Source of the DNA: Chloroflexia bacterium SDU3-3
GTDB lineage: Bacteria > Chloroflexota > Chloroflexia > Chloroflexales > Roseiflexaceae
Reading direction: 5' to 3'
DNA: 64,000 nucleotides
Assembly (NCBI GenBank): GCA_009268125.1
Contig: WBOU01000010.1
Span: 62,001 to 126,000, forward strand
A model generated the notes under the pieces. The model was not told where the DNA came from. It ran no database searches and saw only the letters and a list, made by a program, of their open reading frames with translations. Made by a program: the position numbers and the translations under genes. This document shows, in pieces, positions 9,500-18,395 of the stretch (position 1 is its first letter; every line of letters begins with the position of its first letter).

Positions 9500-10318
9500 A
9501 TGCCAGAACTTGCGACGATCAGCTTCGAGAAAAGCCAGCCCAATACGCTCGACTCGCTCGCCGCCGAGCTGGCGGCGCTGGGGATCACCCCCGGCATGAC
9601 CATACTTGTCCACGCGTCGCTGAGCGCGCTGGGCTGGGTGTGCGGCGGGCCGGTGGCGGCGGTGCTGGCGCTGGAGCGCGCGCTTGGCCCGCAGGGCACC
9701 CTGGTGATGCCCGCCTTCAGCGCCGACCTGAGCGACCCGGCGCAGTGGCAGAACCCGCCCGTGCCCAAGGCATGGTGGGACACCATACGCCAGACCATGC
9801 CCGCCTTCGACCCGGCCCTGACCCCAACCCGCAAGATGGGCGCGATCGCCGAGTGCTTCCGCTGCCAGCCCGGCGTGCTGCGCAGCGCCCACCCGCAGTG
9901 CTCGTTTGCGGCGTGGGGCAGGCACGCCCAGCAGATCACCGGCGGCCACCGGCTGGAGAGCAGCCTGGGCGAGCACTCGCCCCTGGCGCGGCTGTACGAG
10001 CTGGATGCCCACGTGCTGCTGCTGGGCGTGGGCCATGGCAACAACACCTCGCTGCACCTGGCCGAGTACCGCGCCGAGTACCGCAGCAAGCAGTGGATCA
10101 ACCAGGGCGCGCCGGTCTCCATCCGGGGCAAGCGCAACTGGGTGCTGTTCCGCGACCTCGACTTCAACGACGACGACTTCCCCGACATCGGCGCGGCCTT
10201 CGCGCAGGAGACCGGCCTTGAGCGAAAAGGCCCGGTCGGCATGGCGACGGCGCGGCTTATGCCCCAGAAGCCGCTGGTGGACTACGGCGTGCGCTGGATG
10301 CGGCAGCACCGCAGCTAG
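9500..10318 (+). CDS. AAC(3)-family aminoglycoside N(3)-acetyltransferase
   Basis: This 272-residue protein of the AAC(3) antibiotic acetyltransferase family transfers acetyl from acetyl-CoA to the 3-amino group of the 2-deoxystreptamine ring. Family marks seen are [13 protein letters not shown] near the N-terminus, [21 protein letters not shown] and [16 protein letters not shown], which carries the catalytic His region. Chromosomal members in soil bacteria may act on other amines, so resistance is likely but unproven. ATG 9500 gives the family N-terminus; an in-frame ATG at 9461 lies inside the leader inverted repeat and is less likely. The gene has its own promoter. Confidence 0.88.
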   Translation: MPELATISFEKSQPNTLDSLAAELAALGITPGMTILVHASLSALGWVCGGPVAAVLALERALGPQGTLVMPAFSADLSDPAQWQNPPVPKAWWDTIRQTMPAFDPALTPTRKMGAIAECFRCQPGVLRSAHPQCSFAAWGRHAQQITGGHRLESSLGEHSPLARLYELDAHVLLLGVGHGNNTSLHLAEYRAEYRSKQWINQGAPVSIRGKRNWVLFRDLDFNDDDFPDIGAAFAQETGLERKGPVGMATARLMPQKPLVDYGVRWMRQHRS

Positions 10319-10366
10319 CCCCGCCCCACGCCACGGGCTGGCGCACCCAGCCCTGGCCAATAGGCT

Positions 10367-11152
10367 ATGCAGATATCTATCATCGACGATCTCCCGCACG
10401 ATGTGGCGCACGAGTTCCTCTCCCGCGACACCGCCCACAACCTCGCCATCCTCGGCGCGCTGCTGTTCGAGCCGGTCGAGGCGGTCTATGGCCTGCAGCG
10501 CGCTGCGGGCTGTGCCGCCGTGGGCCTGGTGGTGGCCGGCGAGGCCAATATCCCCGACGCGCTGCCCACCGTGATGATCGACGCCGTGGACGCCGAGTCG
10601 TTCCTGGCGCTGCTAGAGGAGGGCATGTGGCCCAGCTCGGCCACGTGGGTGGCGCACCGCCGCGAGTTCCTGCCGCTGCTGGAGCGCTACCTGGGCCGCG
10701 CCCACACGCCCGGCCAGGGCATGGTCTACCTGGGCACCCGCGCCGCGCCGCCCGCGCCGCCGGTGGCCGCCCGCCTGCTCACCCGCGCCGACGCCGCGCT
10801 CGACATGACGCCCTGCTCGCTCAGCGCTATCGCGCTCTCGTACTGGATGATCCGGGGCTGGCGGGTGTATGGCGTGGTCGAGGGCGGCCAGCTGATCGGT
10901 CACGCCGTGGCATCCTACCCGATCGACGACACCGAGGAGGTCTCGGCGGTGTTCACCGCGCCCGACGCGCGCCGACGCGGCGTGGCCCGCGCGTGCGCCG
11001 CCGCCGCCGCCCGCGATATCTGCGCCAAGGGCAAGCAGGCCATCTACGTGAGCCGCCAGAACAACCACGCCTCGATCGCCGTGGCCCGCAGCCTGGGCAT
11101 GCAGCCGCTGTTCGAGACCTGGGAGATCGAGGTGCGCAAGCGCCAGGGCTAG
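10367..11152 (+). CDS. GNAT-family N-acetyltransferase
   Basis: This 261-residue protein has a C-terminal GNAT fold (about 170-255). The acetyl-CoA pyrophosphate loop is read in VFTAPDARRRGVARA, with the following SRQNNHASIAVARSLGMQ typical of motif B. The N-terminal 150 residues resemble the N-half found in two-domain GNAT proteins but have no clear motif. The substrate is unknown. It starts 48 bp after the AAC(3) stop and may be cotranscribed. Confidence 0.8.
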   Translation: MQISIIDDLPHDVAHEFLSRDTAHNLAILGALLFEPVEAVYGLQRAAGCAAVGLVVAGEANIPDALPTVMIDAVDAESFLALLEEGMWPSSATWVAHRREFLPLLERYLGRAHTPGQGMVYLGTRAAPPAPPVAARLLTRADAALDMTPCSLSAIALSYWMIRGWRVYGVVEGGQLIGHAVASYPIDDTEEVSAVFTAPDARRRGVARACAAAAARDICAKGKQAIYVSRQNNHASIAVARSLGMQPLFETWEIEVRKRQG

Positions 11153-11160
11153 GATTCTTT

Positions 11161-11251
11161 TCTCACCACGAAGACGCGAAGGTTTTAACCACCAAGGCTC
11201 CAAGGGTCTGAAGGCTGGACGGTTGCCCGTAGGCAAAGGCTTCCAGCCTTC
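11161..11251. repeat. dispersed repeat plus hairpin between convergent genes
   Basis: TCTCACCACGAAGACGCGAAGG and TTAACCACCAAGGCTCC (the window-wide modules) are followed by an inverted repeat, GAAGGCTGGA (11210-11219) with TCCAGCCTTC (11242-11251), with an inner TTGCC/GGCAA stem. The hairpin sits between two convergent genes and may terminate both, although it lacks a T tract. Confidence 0.6.
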
Positions 11252-11272
11252 GCCTAGTGGCCTCGCAGCGCA

Positions 11273-12385
11273 TCACAGCGGGGCGCGGCGGGCCACCGCC
11301 GCGAAGGCGCTATCGTAGCGCGGGGCCATCTGCGCCCAATCGTAGGCGGCGGCGCTGCTGCGGGCCTCCTGCCGCAGGCCCTCGGGCAGGCCCCCGATCG
11401 CGGCGGCCAGCCGATCGGCCAGCTCGGCATCTGTGCGGTAGAGGCACTGGGTATGCAGGGTGGCGGGCACCACCTCGGTATAGCTGAGCCGCTGGGGCGC
11501 GATCGGCACACAGCCACAGTACATGGCCTCGATCAGGCTGATGCCAAAAAATTCTTGGATGGCGGTGCTCACCACGATATCGGCCTGGTGCAGCAGCCGC
11601 GCGTAGCTGGCGGTGTCGGGCGCGAAGCCCCAGGCCAGGGCCTTGGAGCCGAAGCGCTCGCGGGCCGCCAGGAAGTCGGCGTGGTTGGGGTCGATGTGCT
11701 CGCCCACCACGATCAGCCGGAAGTCCACCCCGCGCCGCTCCAGCTCTTCCAGTGCGGCGAAAAAGGCCGCAGGATTTTTGTCGTACTCCCAGCGGCTATT
11801 CCACAGCAGCGCGGGCGGCTGCCCGCCGCGCGCCACGCCCGCGCCCTGCGCCAGCCGCGCCAGATCCACCCCAGGGTGCAGCACCCCCGACCGCGCCGCG
11901 ATGCCCTCGATCAGGTCCAGCTCCTGGTGGTCGTGAAAGCGGCCCACCAGCCCTGGCAGCGCTTCCAGAAACACCTGGCGGTGAAACGCCGAGTTGAAGA
12001 ACACCGCGTCGGCGGCCAGCGCGGCGGTGTAGTTGGCCCACGGGAAGGCCAGATCGCGCGAGCGCCCCTGCGGCAGCGGGTAGGTGAGCTGGTTCTCGTG
12101 GATGTAGAGCGCCACGGGTGTGTCGCCCACCAGCCCGCGCGCCAGCCCCAGGAAGCTGGCCAGATCGAGCATGTCGGTCGTCACGATCAGGTCGTAGCCG
12201 CGCGGGTCGGGCAGCTGCCGCAGCATGCGGGCCATAGTCACCGCCGCGCCACGCATGCGCCAGCGCCAGCCCCCGTTGATCGGCATGGTCAGCAGGGTGA
12301 TCTCGTGCTGGCTATGCTGGGCGTAGCCCTGCGACACGGCGGCGTGCGAACCGCCGTGGAATGGGTCGAGAAAGAGTATTCGCAT
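11273..12385 (-). CDS. tRNA-queuosine alpha-mannosyltransferase-like protein (QTMAN/GTDC1 family, DUF3524)
   Basis: This 370-residue protein opens with MRILFLDPFHGGSHAA, the hallmark start of the DUF3524 N-terminal domain, and continues with WRWRMRGAA and YIHENQLTYPLP, all typical of GTDC1-like proteins. The C-terminal half is a GT4-like domain with WNSRWEYDKNP and the nucleotide-sugar loop EFFGISLIEAMYCGCVPI. The animal homologue (QTMAN) mannosylates queuosine in tRNA-Asp; bacterial members are inferred to act likewise. The ATG at 12385 starts the family motif, so the longer frame upstream, which runs through a repeat, was not used. It is convergent with the GNAT gene. Confidence 0.85.
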   Translation of the reverse strand: MRILFLDPFHGGSHAAVSQGYAQHSQHEITLLTMPINGGWRWRMRGAAVTMARMLRQLPDPRGYDLIVTTDMLDLASFLGLARGLVGDTPVALYIHENQLTYPLPQGRSRDLAFPWANYTAALAADAVFFNSAFHRQVFLEALPGLVGRFHDHQELDLIEGIAARSGVLHPGVDLARLAQGAGVARGGQPPALLWNSRWEYDKNPAAFFAALEELERRGVDFRLIVVGEHIDPNHADFLAARERFGSKALAWGFAPDTASYARLLHQADIVVSTAIQEFFGISLIEAMYCGCVPIAPQRLSYTEVVPATLHTQCLYRTDAELADRLAAAIGGLPEGLRQEARSSAAAYDWAQMAPRYDSAFAAVARRAPL

Positions 12386-12609
12386 GGGCCGCATTGTAGC
12401 GTATTTTGGCGGGCCGACCGCAGACACGGTGAGAGCGTTCTCAAGCAGGCGGGGATGATTTACCACGAAGACACGAAGGCACAAAGATTCTCTACCATTA
12501 TGCTCCAAGGCCTGGCACAAAAGCGGCAGCGTGCTTGAACAGCGCCGTACCTCTTGGCCGCAGGTACTCTTCCCCATCCAAGCGCAGAAGTTCAGATCAA
12601 GATTAATAC
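12386..12609. other. intergenic region with one dispersed repeat
   Basis: The region lies between the divergent QTMAN-like and DUF4395 genes. It contains TTTACCACGAAGACACGAAGG (12459-12479), one more copy of the dispersed module, and a degraded companion module. No ORF worth calling was found. Confidence 0.6.
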
Positions 12610-12639
12610 TTGATTTACTTGATAAAGTAATTATATAAT
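12610..12639 (+). promoter_or_regulatory. promoter with palindromic operator
   Basis: TTGATT (12610-12615) and TATAAT (12634-12639) are 18 bp apart. The palindrome TTACTTGATAAAGTAA (12615-12630) fills most of the spacer. The local sequence is very AT-rich compared with its surroundings. A repressor bound there would block RNA polymerase directly. Confidence 0.7.
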
Positions 12640-12690
12640 AGAGGTGCCATACTTAAGCAACAAAGACGCCTTTCAAGAAGGAGCACTCCC

Positions 12691-13152
12691 ATGGCGCAGA
12701 CTATCGCCCAGCGCGCCGCACCCACAGGCAGCCCGCTGGTAGACCACACGCAGCTACGCTTCAACCAGGCGTGTATCATTGTGTTTGTGGCGCTGGCGTT
12801 CATCCTCGATCTGCCGTGGGTGGTTGCCGCCGTGGCGCTGGTGCTGGCGCTGGGCACGGCCTACCCGCCGCTGGGGCTGTTCCAGCAGATCTACCGCCAG
12901 TGGCTGCGCCCCGCCGGGCTGCTCACGCCCGACCTGCGCAGCGAGGACAGCGCGCCGCACCGCTTTGCGCAGGGCATGGGCGCGGGCGTGCTGGTGCTGG
13001 CCAGCGTAGCGTTTGCGCTGGGCGCTGCGGCGCTAGGCTGGGGGCTGGGGCTGGTGGTAGTGGTGCTGGCGGCGGTCAACCTGTTCTTCGGGTTCTGCGC
13101 AGGCTGCTTTGTGTTCTTCCAGATCCAGCGGCTGCGCGCGAGGGCATCATGA
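12691..13152 (+). CDS. DUF4395 integral membrane protein
   Basis: This 153-residue protein of the DUF4395 family has the N-terminal VDHTQLRFNQ motif, two hydrophobic hairpins (about 27-55 and 100-145) and the intervening RPAGLLTPDLRSEDSAPHRFAQGMG segment. Members are often next to a thioredoxin-like gene, as here, which suggests a membrane redox partner; the biochemical role is unknown. The start follows AAGAAGGAGC. The stop overlaps the next start (ATGA). Confidence 0.85.
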   Translation: MAQTIAQRAAPTGSPLVDHTQLRFNQACIIVFVALAFILDLPWVVAAVALVLALGTAYPPLGLFQQIYRQWLRPAGLLTPDLRSEDSAPHRFAQGMGAGVLVLASVAFALGAAALGWGLGLVVVVLAAVNLFFGFCAGCFVFFQIQRLRARAS

Positions 13153-13565
13153 TCGAGCGAATCGCGCTATTAGTGGGGCTGGCGCTGGCGGTGGGCGCGG
13201 GCTGGGCCGCGCTGCGGGCCTGGCAGGCCCACAACCTGCGGCGGCTGGGCAACGTGTCGCCGCTCGCCCAGATCGTGCCCGCCGGGCGACCCGCCGTGGT
13301 TGCGTTCAGCACCCCCAGCTGCGCCGATTGCCGCACGCGCCAGAAACCCGCGCTCGATCTGCTGCAGCGCGCCGTGGGCGAGCAGGTGGCCGTGGTGGCG
13401 CTCTCGGCGCTGGAGCACCCCGAGCTCGTGGACACGCTGGGCATTCTGACGGTGCCCGCCACCGTGGTGCTGGGTAGCGACGGCAGCGTGCGCCACCTGA
13501 ACCAGGGCTACGCCAGCGCAGCCACCCTAGGCCAGCAGGCGCTAGGCAGAGCGGTGCTGGCCTAG
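13149..13565 (+). CDS. membrane-anchored thioredoxin-like protein
   Basis: The protein has 138 residues: one N-terminal signal anchor (about 3-22) followed by a thioredoxin fold with the redox motif SCADC (about residues 57-61) and the cis-Pro loop TVPATVV. The redox domain should face outside the membrane. Its ATG at 13149 overlaps the DUF4395 stop, so the two genes form an operon behind the palindrome-bearing promoter at 12610. It is likely a disulfide exchange protein working with DUF4395; the partner substrate is unknown. Confidence 0.85.
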   Translation: MIERIALLVGLALAVGAGWAALRAWQAHNLRRLGNVSPLAQIVPAGRPAVVAFSTPSCADCRTRQKPALDLLQRAVGEQVAVVALSALEHPELVDTLGILTVPATVVLGSDGSVRHLNQGYASAATLGQQALGRAVLA

Positions 13566-13576
13566 CGCATCGCAGA

Positions 13577-13614
13577 GCGGCGGGCCGAGGAAAGATCCCC
13601 GGCCCGCCGCTTTT
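13577..13614 (+). terminator. rho-independent terminator
   Basis: GCGGCGGGCCG (13577-13587) pairs with CGGCCCGCCGC (13600-13610), followed by TTTT. It ends the DUF4395-thioredoxin operon and may also serve the convergent GH16 gene. Confidence 0.85.
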
Positions 13615-13629
13615 GTGTGGGGCGCATGC

Positions 13630-14364
13630 CTAGCTGGGCGTGTACTTGAAGCTCTTGATAACGATCTCTACGCTCTGGCCGTTCGAGGGTGCCTTGCCAT
13701 CGAACAGCCACAGGTTCAGGTGCACCGGCATCGGCTTCTGGCCCACCGCAAAGCTGCTGGGCGTGGTCCAGCTGGCAAAGCTGTTCTGGGTGTCATCGCG
13801 GTGGCCGTGCATGCTGGCGAACGAGACCGCCTTCGAGGTCCAGGTGAAGCGGTGCGTGGTGTAGGTGCCGTTCAGCGTGAAGTTGAAGGTGCTGCCAGCA
13901 GTGGCCGCGCCAGCCTTCTGCGGCCACACGGTGTAGTTGCCGATCGGGTACGAGGCGTTGCCCCAGCGGGCAAACTCGATGTCGATCTCGTTGGTGGTGT
14001 CCGCGCCCACATCGGACGTGGGGTAGTTAAACAGGCCCAACACCACATTTTTATCGAGCTGATCGATCTGGCCGATCACCTGGAACTGGTAGGTGCCGAA
14101 GCCCAGCCGCTTGGTGGTGTACAGCTCGGCGCAGCGCCACGCGCCGTTCACCTTATCGATCCTCAGGTGCAGCGCGCCATCGCTGTCCAGCCACACGTTG
14201 TCGGCGCTCCATGTGTTGGGGCCGGGGCCGCCGGTGTCCGCGCGCACCTGCCACTCGTAGCCGCCAAACGAGATAGTGCGTGCCTGGGCCTGCGCGGGAG
14301 CACCGCTGGCACTCGCTAGCAGCAGCATCGCCATGGCAAGAAGCAGCAAACGACGAATAATCAT
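13630..14364 (-). CDS. secreted glycoside hydrolase family 16 protein
   Basis: The protein has 244 residues with a clear signal peptide (MIIRRLLLLAMAMLLLASAS, cleavage near APAQAQA). The GH16 catalytic signature E-I-D-I-E lies at about residues 126-130 (nucleophile first Glu, acid/base last Glu). It is an endo-acting retaining beta-glucanase-type enzyme; the exact substrate (lichenan, laminarin, xyloglucan or other) cannot be told. It is exported and acts outside the cell. It starts the run of carbohydrate genes on this strand. A -35/-10 pair lies about 70 bp upstream, and a GGAGG site precedes the ATG. Confidence 0.85.
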   Translation of the reverse strand: MIIRRLLLLAMAMLLLASASGAPAQAQARTISFGGYEWQVRADTGGPGPNTWSADNVWLDSDGALHLRIDKVNGAWRCAELYTTKRLGFGTYQFQVIGQIDQLDKNVVLGLFNYPTSDVGADTTNEIDIEFARWGNASYPIGNYTVWPQKAGAATAGSTFNFTLNGTYTTHRFTWTSKAVSFASMHGHRDDTQNSFASWTTPSSFAVGQKPMPVHLNLWLFDGKAPSNGQSVEIVIKSFKYTPS

Positions 14365-14425
14365 CGAGGGTTCCTCCTGAATTGCTCTGCCTTACGGTCT
14401 CTATCATAGTAAGGCGTTCGCAGGT

Positions 14426-14454
14426 ACAGTACCCTTCTGCCCTGTAAAAGTCAA
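14426..14454 (-). promoter_or_regulatory. candidate promoter of the GH16 gene
   Basis: On the minus strand TTGACT (14454-14449) and TACTGT (14431-14426) are 17 bp apart, about 60 bp before the ATG. The -10 is a weak match. Confidence 0.4.
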
Positions 14455-14490
14455 TGATTTTTAACTATTTTAGGCAATAGGCACCTACAG

Positions 14491-14524
14491 AAAGCGATCA
14501 GGGAGCCAAAACTCGGCTGATCGC
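14491..14524 (-). terminator. terminator-like hairpin after the membrane protein gene
   Basis: GCGATCAG (14494-14501) pairs with CTGATCGC (14517-14524), with an inner GAG/CTC pair. On the minus strand the hairpin is followed by TTTCT, 28 bp past the stop of the gene at 14552. Confidence 0.6.
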
Positions 14525-14551
14525 ACTAAGAAAGTTGGGGTGCCTAGGTAG

Positions 14552-16597
14552 CTAGGGCCGCGCCCGCAGGCCGCGCACATCCAGCATACACGGCACAGCT
14601 CCCTCAGGCACAAGCTCCAGCAGCACCGTGTGCGCGCCCGACACATCCGCCGACCAAGCAAAGACCTCGCCCGCACGCGCCGCAGGCAGATCCAGCGCGC
14701 GCAGCACGCGCTGGTCGGCATCCAGCAGCCGCAGTCGCGGCTGCACCAGGGCGCATGCGCCTTCATCCGCGCCTAGCGCGCCAGCCACCTTCAGCACCGA
14801 GCCACCCGCGCTGCTGAGCAGCAGCGTGGCCGGGGCAGCACTGGTGGCCCCCGCGCGCGTCAGCGACAGCAGCCCATCCGCCACGCGTACGCTGGTAGCG
14901 CTATCAATTGGGTCAAGCATCACCCAGTCGGGCTGGCTGCCAGGGCGCTCGCCGCCCAGCGCGGCGCGGATCGCATCCAGCGTGCGGATGGCGGTAGCCT
15001 GCGCAGTCGGGGCAGTGCGCCGATAGATCGCTATCTGCGCACCATTCTGCAGCTGAAAGCTGGTGGGCAGCAGCTCGAAATCCTGGGCGATCGGCGCGCG
15101 CTGCGCAAAAGCGTCCATCGGGAAACGCACCACATCCTGCTCGGCGGGATTGATATGGGACTGAAACGGCGTGGAGATCACCACATAGTCGGATGTGAGC
15201 AGCAGCTGCAGCGGGTAGACATCGCGCGAGTCGATCTGCGGCGTCTCCGGCAGATTCAGCCGCGCCTGCTGCTCGCCGTAGAAGATGATCTCGGCCTGGC
15301 GCAGCGTGTCGTAGTTGAAGAAATCCGACGAGCCATCCACATAGATCGCATCATCCGGCCTGGTTATGTCGCGCAGATAGTCAACCATGCGCCGCACCTC
15401 ATCGTAGTCGGTGCGGTAGATCGGCGGCGTGGGCAGCGGGGCCAGCACCTGCGCCGCGCTGGGCAGGGCCAGCGCCCCTAGGCCGATAGGCAGGCTTGCC
15501 ACAAGGCAGGCCGCAGGAAGCGCCGCCAGCCCGCGCAGGCGCGGCTGCCCCCACAGCCACAGGCATAGCTCGGCAATACCCACCACCAGCAGCGGCACAA
15601 ACTGCACGCCGTAGTGCACCGCCTCCTGGCGCGAGAGAAACACCCACAGCAGCGCCTGCAGCGCACCGACGCCCACGATAAACATGCGGTTTCGGCGCTG
15701 CGGCAGCCCGCGCAGTCCCACCGCCAGCCCCCACAGCGCCAACAGCACCGCCGCGCCACCGATCAGGCGGTAGAGGTAGCCCGCGATCTGCGCAGGCGGC
15801 ACCATGTAGGAGAGATAGAGCGCCGTGTAGTCCTTGGTCAGCAGGCGCACCAGGAACGGCATACCGATCAAGGCCAGCGTGGCCACCAGCGTCAGCGGGA
15901 TGAGCAGCAGCGCGAGGCACGGGGCCACCAGCGCGCGCAGCCCAGCCCAGCCGCGCTCCCGCAGCGCGGGCAGCAGCGGCAGCAGCTGATCGAGCGCTAT
16001 AGACATGATGATCGCAAGCGCGCTATAGGTGAAGTGCCGTCGGAACAGCATCAGCAGGGCGATCAGAAAGCCAATCTTGGCCGACTGATAGGGCGTAAGC
16101 GTGCCGCCGGTGAGGTACACATAGATAATGCAGGCGATCAGCAGCGCGCCGCCAATGTCGGGGTAGCCGCGAAAGATCGCCGCCCACGAGACCGACAGCA
16201 GCAACGTGACAAACACCGCCACCCAGAAGGCCGCGCGGCTCTGCCAGCCCAGGAGCCGCCTGACGGTCGCCCCCATCACCAGGGCCAGCGGCACCAGGTA
16301 GAACAGCGCCACGCCCAGCACATAGCCAAAGCGCGAGTAGTGAAACAGCACCAGCGTGGGCACCAGCGGCACGGTAAAGATAAAGTTGTAGTCGCGGCGG
16401 ATCGACTCGCGCAGCAGACCGAAGAATAGCAGCGGCGACTCGGCGAAGGTGCGCGCCATGTACTTGGCCATATCGTGGTACGCCTGAAAATCCCACCAGT
16501 AGAACGCCCGCTCGGAGCCAACATAGATCCCGACCAGAACAACAACAAAAAAAAGCGCCAGGATGGCGAGCGCGACATCGAGCAGGGATTTTCTCAT
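14552..16597 (-). CDS. polytopic membrane protein, GT-C glycosyltransferase-like
   Basis: The protein has 681 residues. About ten hydrophobic segments fill residues 5-395, then a soluble domain of nearly 290 residues follows. A first loop after helix 1 carries WWDFQAYHDMAKYMARTF; acidic residues in this loop are typical of GT-C enzymes (ArnT, PMT, GT39/83-like), which take sugars from lipid carriers. The C-terminal domain has YVDGSSDFFNYDTLRQAE and a beta-rich end. The assignment to a glycosyltransferase rests on topology and this loop only; a flippase or other envelope protein is possible. Its placement between two glycosidase genes fits an envelope-glycan role. Confidence 0.6.
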   Translation of the reverse strand: MRKSLLDVALAILALFFVVVLVGIYVGSERAFYWWDFQAYHDMAKYMARTFAESPLLFFGLLRESIRRDYNFIFTVPLVPTLVLFHYSRFGYVLGVALFYLVPLALVMGATVRRLLGWQSRAAFWVAVFVTLLLSVSWAAIFRGYPDIGGALLIACIIYVYLTGGTLTPYQSAKIGFLIALLMLFRRHFTYSALAIIMSIALDQLLPLLPALRERGWAGLRALVAPCLALLLIPLTLVATLALIGMPFLVRLLTKDYTALYLSYMVPPAQIAGYLYRLIGGAAVLLALWGLAVGLRGLPQRRNRMFIVGVGALQALLWVFLSRQEAVHYGVQFVPLLVVGIAELCLWLWGQPRLRGLAALPAACLVASLPIGLGALALPSAAQVLAPLPTPPIYRTDYDEVRRMVDYLRDITRPDDAIYVDGSSDFFNYDTLRQAEIIFYGEQQARLNLPETPQIDSRDVYPLQLLLTSDYVVISTPFQSHINPAEQDVVRFPMDAFAQRAPIAQDFELLPTSFQLQNGAQIAIYRRTAPTAQATAIRTLDAIRAALGGERPGSQPDWVMLDPIDSATSVRVADGLLSLTRAGATSAAPATLLLSSAGGSVLKVAGALGADEGACALVQPRLRLLDADQRVLRALDLPAARAGEVFAWSADVSGAHTVLLELVPEGAVPCMLDVRGLRARP

Positions 16598-16764
16598 ACG
16601 TATTCCTCGACGATAGGTGTGTGGCGACGCAGATTCACACCGCTATCGTGCCATAGCTTGGGGCAGATCGCAACCCCGCGCCCACCGCAGACACGTAGCC
16701 CGCCGCCCAGCGCCAAACAGGTGCTGAGCGACGGGCGGTGTAGCAATAGAGGAAAAGGTCGAGG

Positions 16765-18162
16765 CTACTTGGCCTCGAAGTGGCTCCAGGCGTAGGGGGC
16801 GCTGTAGCTGATGTACCAGTAGCCGTCGATCGCCGCCGGGAAGCTGCCCGACGAGGCCCACTTGTTGGTGAAGCTGACACCGTTGATCGTCAGGCTAGTC
16901 ATGTTCCACGAGTTGACGTAGCTGCCCAGGCTGCTGGTCTTCCAGCAGAAGCTGCCAGCGCCATCGTAGCTGAAGGGCGCGCTGATCGTGGCGCTCACCG
17001 GGCTGCAGGCCGCGCCAGGGGTGGAGGTCGGCGTCACCGTCACCGGGGTGGGCGTCACCGGCGTGGCCGTCGGTGTCACGGGCGTGGCGGTCACGGTCTT
17101 GGTCGGCGTCACCGTCACCGGGGTGGGCGTCACCGGCGTGGCCGTCACGGGCGTCGTCGTCACCGGGGTGCCATAGACCGAGGCCTCGACCGAGGTCTCG
17201 CGGAAGCCGTTCGCGCCGCTGATCACGCGGGTGCCCCAGCTGGTGGGCTTGGTGGGGTCGAAGCCGGTCACCATGTCCAGGTACTCCACGCCGCCGCCAT
17301 TGCCGCTCCACGACCAGGCCATGTAGCCAATGCCCTGCGACTGGGCCTGGGCCATGATCGTGTCCTCGTCGGGGTTGCCATCCGAGTGGTTAAAGCCGAA
17401 CTCGCCGATCACCAGCGGCAGCCCGCGCGTGACAAACGAGGAGACGTAGCTGGTGATCTCGGCGGCGGTGTCGTAGACGCCGTACATATGCACGCTGAAC
17501 ACGGTGTTCTTGTCGGGGTCGCTGGCGAACACGTCGGGGGCGTTGTCGCGCATCACGTTGCCCCAGTCCTGGCCCCAGTAGGGCGCGTCGACCATGATCA
17601 TGTGCTTGAAGCCCGCGCTGCGCAGCGAGGCGATGGCACCCTTGGTATCGGCGATCCAGCCGGTGGCGTTGGTGTTGCCATACGGCTCGTTGCCGATGTT
17701 GATGATCACGTAGGCCTCCTGGCCGGTCAGCACGCTCTGGATCTCGCGCCAGTATGCGGCGGCCTCGGCCAGCGTGGCGGCTGCGCCCTCCTCGCCGTAG
17801 CCGGTGGTGTCATGCACCTCCAGCACACAGATCAGGCGGTTGGTCTTGCACAGGTTGATGATCGTCGTCACCTCGGCGGGCGTGGTCTTGTTCCAGCGCT
17901 TGCCGTTGCTCAGCACCACGCGCACGGTGTTCGCGCCCGCAGCCTTGATGTTGGCAAACGACGCGTTCTGCGAGGTATACCAGGTGTAGGCGTGGCTGGT
18001 ACCGCGGATGATGAAGTTGTTCCCGTTGGCATCCACCAGGTTGCGGCCCACCACGTGAAAGCCCACGCTGCCCGCCGCGCGGGCCATGCCCAGCGGCTGG
18101 GCCAGCAGCACCGAAAGGATCAGCGCCAGCAGCAGCGGCAACGTTGCTCGTCGGTATCTCAC
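16765..18162 (-). CDS. secreted GH5 endo-beta-mannanase-like enzyme with linker and C-terminal binding domain
   Basis: The protein has 465 residues. A signal peptide (1-30) is followed by a GH5 barrel (about 32-310) with the acid/base Glu in NIGNEPYG (residue 159) and the nucleophile in VIGEFGF (residue 254). A Thr/Pro/Val linker (about 325-382, repeats of TPVTVTPT) and a C-terminal beta-rich domain with two Cys (CSP...CWK) follow; this domain looks like a carbohydrate-binding module. The FIIRGTSHAYTWY start and HDTTGYGE match mannan endo-1,4-beta-mannosidases (GH5_8) best; cellulase activity cannot be excluded. It acts outside the cell. Confidence 0.85.
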   Translation of the reverse strand: MRYRRATLPLLLALILSVLLAQPLGMARAAGSVGFHVVGRNLVDANGNNFIIRGTSHAYTWYTSQNASFANIKAAGANTVRVVLSNGKRWNKTTPAEVTTIINLCKTNRLICVLEVHDTTGYGEEGAAATLAEAAAYWREIQSVLTGQEAYVIINIGNEPYGNTNATGWIADTKGAIASLRSAGFKHMIMVDAPYWGQDWGNVMRDNAPDVFASDPDKNTVFSVHMYGVYDTAAEITSYVSSFVTRGLPLVIGEFGFNHSDGNPDEDTIMAQAQSQGIGYMAWSWSGNGGGVEYLDMVTGFDPTKPTSWGTRVISGANGFRETSVEASVYGTPVTTTPVTATPVTPTPVTVTPTKTVTATPVTPTATPVTPTPVTVTPTSTPGAACSPVSATISAPFSYDGAGSFCWKTSSLGSYVNSWNMTSLTINGVSFTNKWASSGSFPAAIDGYWYISYSAPYAWSHFEAK

Positions 18163-18328
18163 GGCTACACTCCTTTGTCAAGCTGAAGACATCCATGGCG
18201 CAGACCGCCCAGCGCAGCCCGGCTCTATGCGTTCGTAGAGATGTTGGATGATAGGGCTATACTAGCAAAATCACGTCACGCAGGCGTCACGGCAGGCGTC
18301 ACGGCGAGGGGGACTTTTGCGCACCAGA

Positions 18329-18360
18329 AGGCCCTAGGCGGCAGATGCCACCTAGGGCCT
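18329..18360 (-). terminator. hairpin ending rnpB
   Basis: AGGCCCTAGG (18329-18338) pairs with CCTAGGGCCT (18351-18360), 36 bp past the RNase P RNA 3' end. It is followed by only a short T run on the minus strand. Confidence 0.6.
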
Positions 18361-18395
18361 GGGGTCCGCCAGCGGCGGGAGATCGTAGAAGGGGT

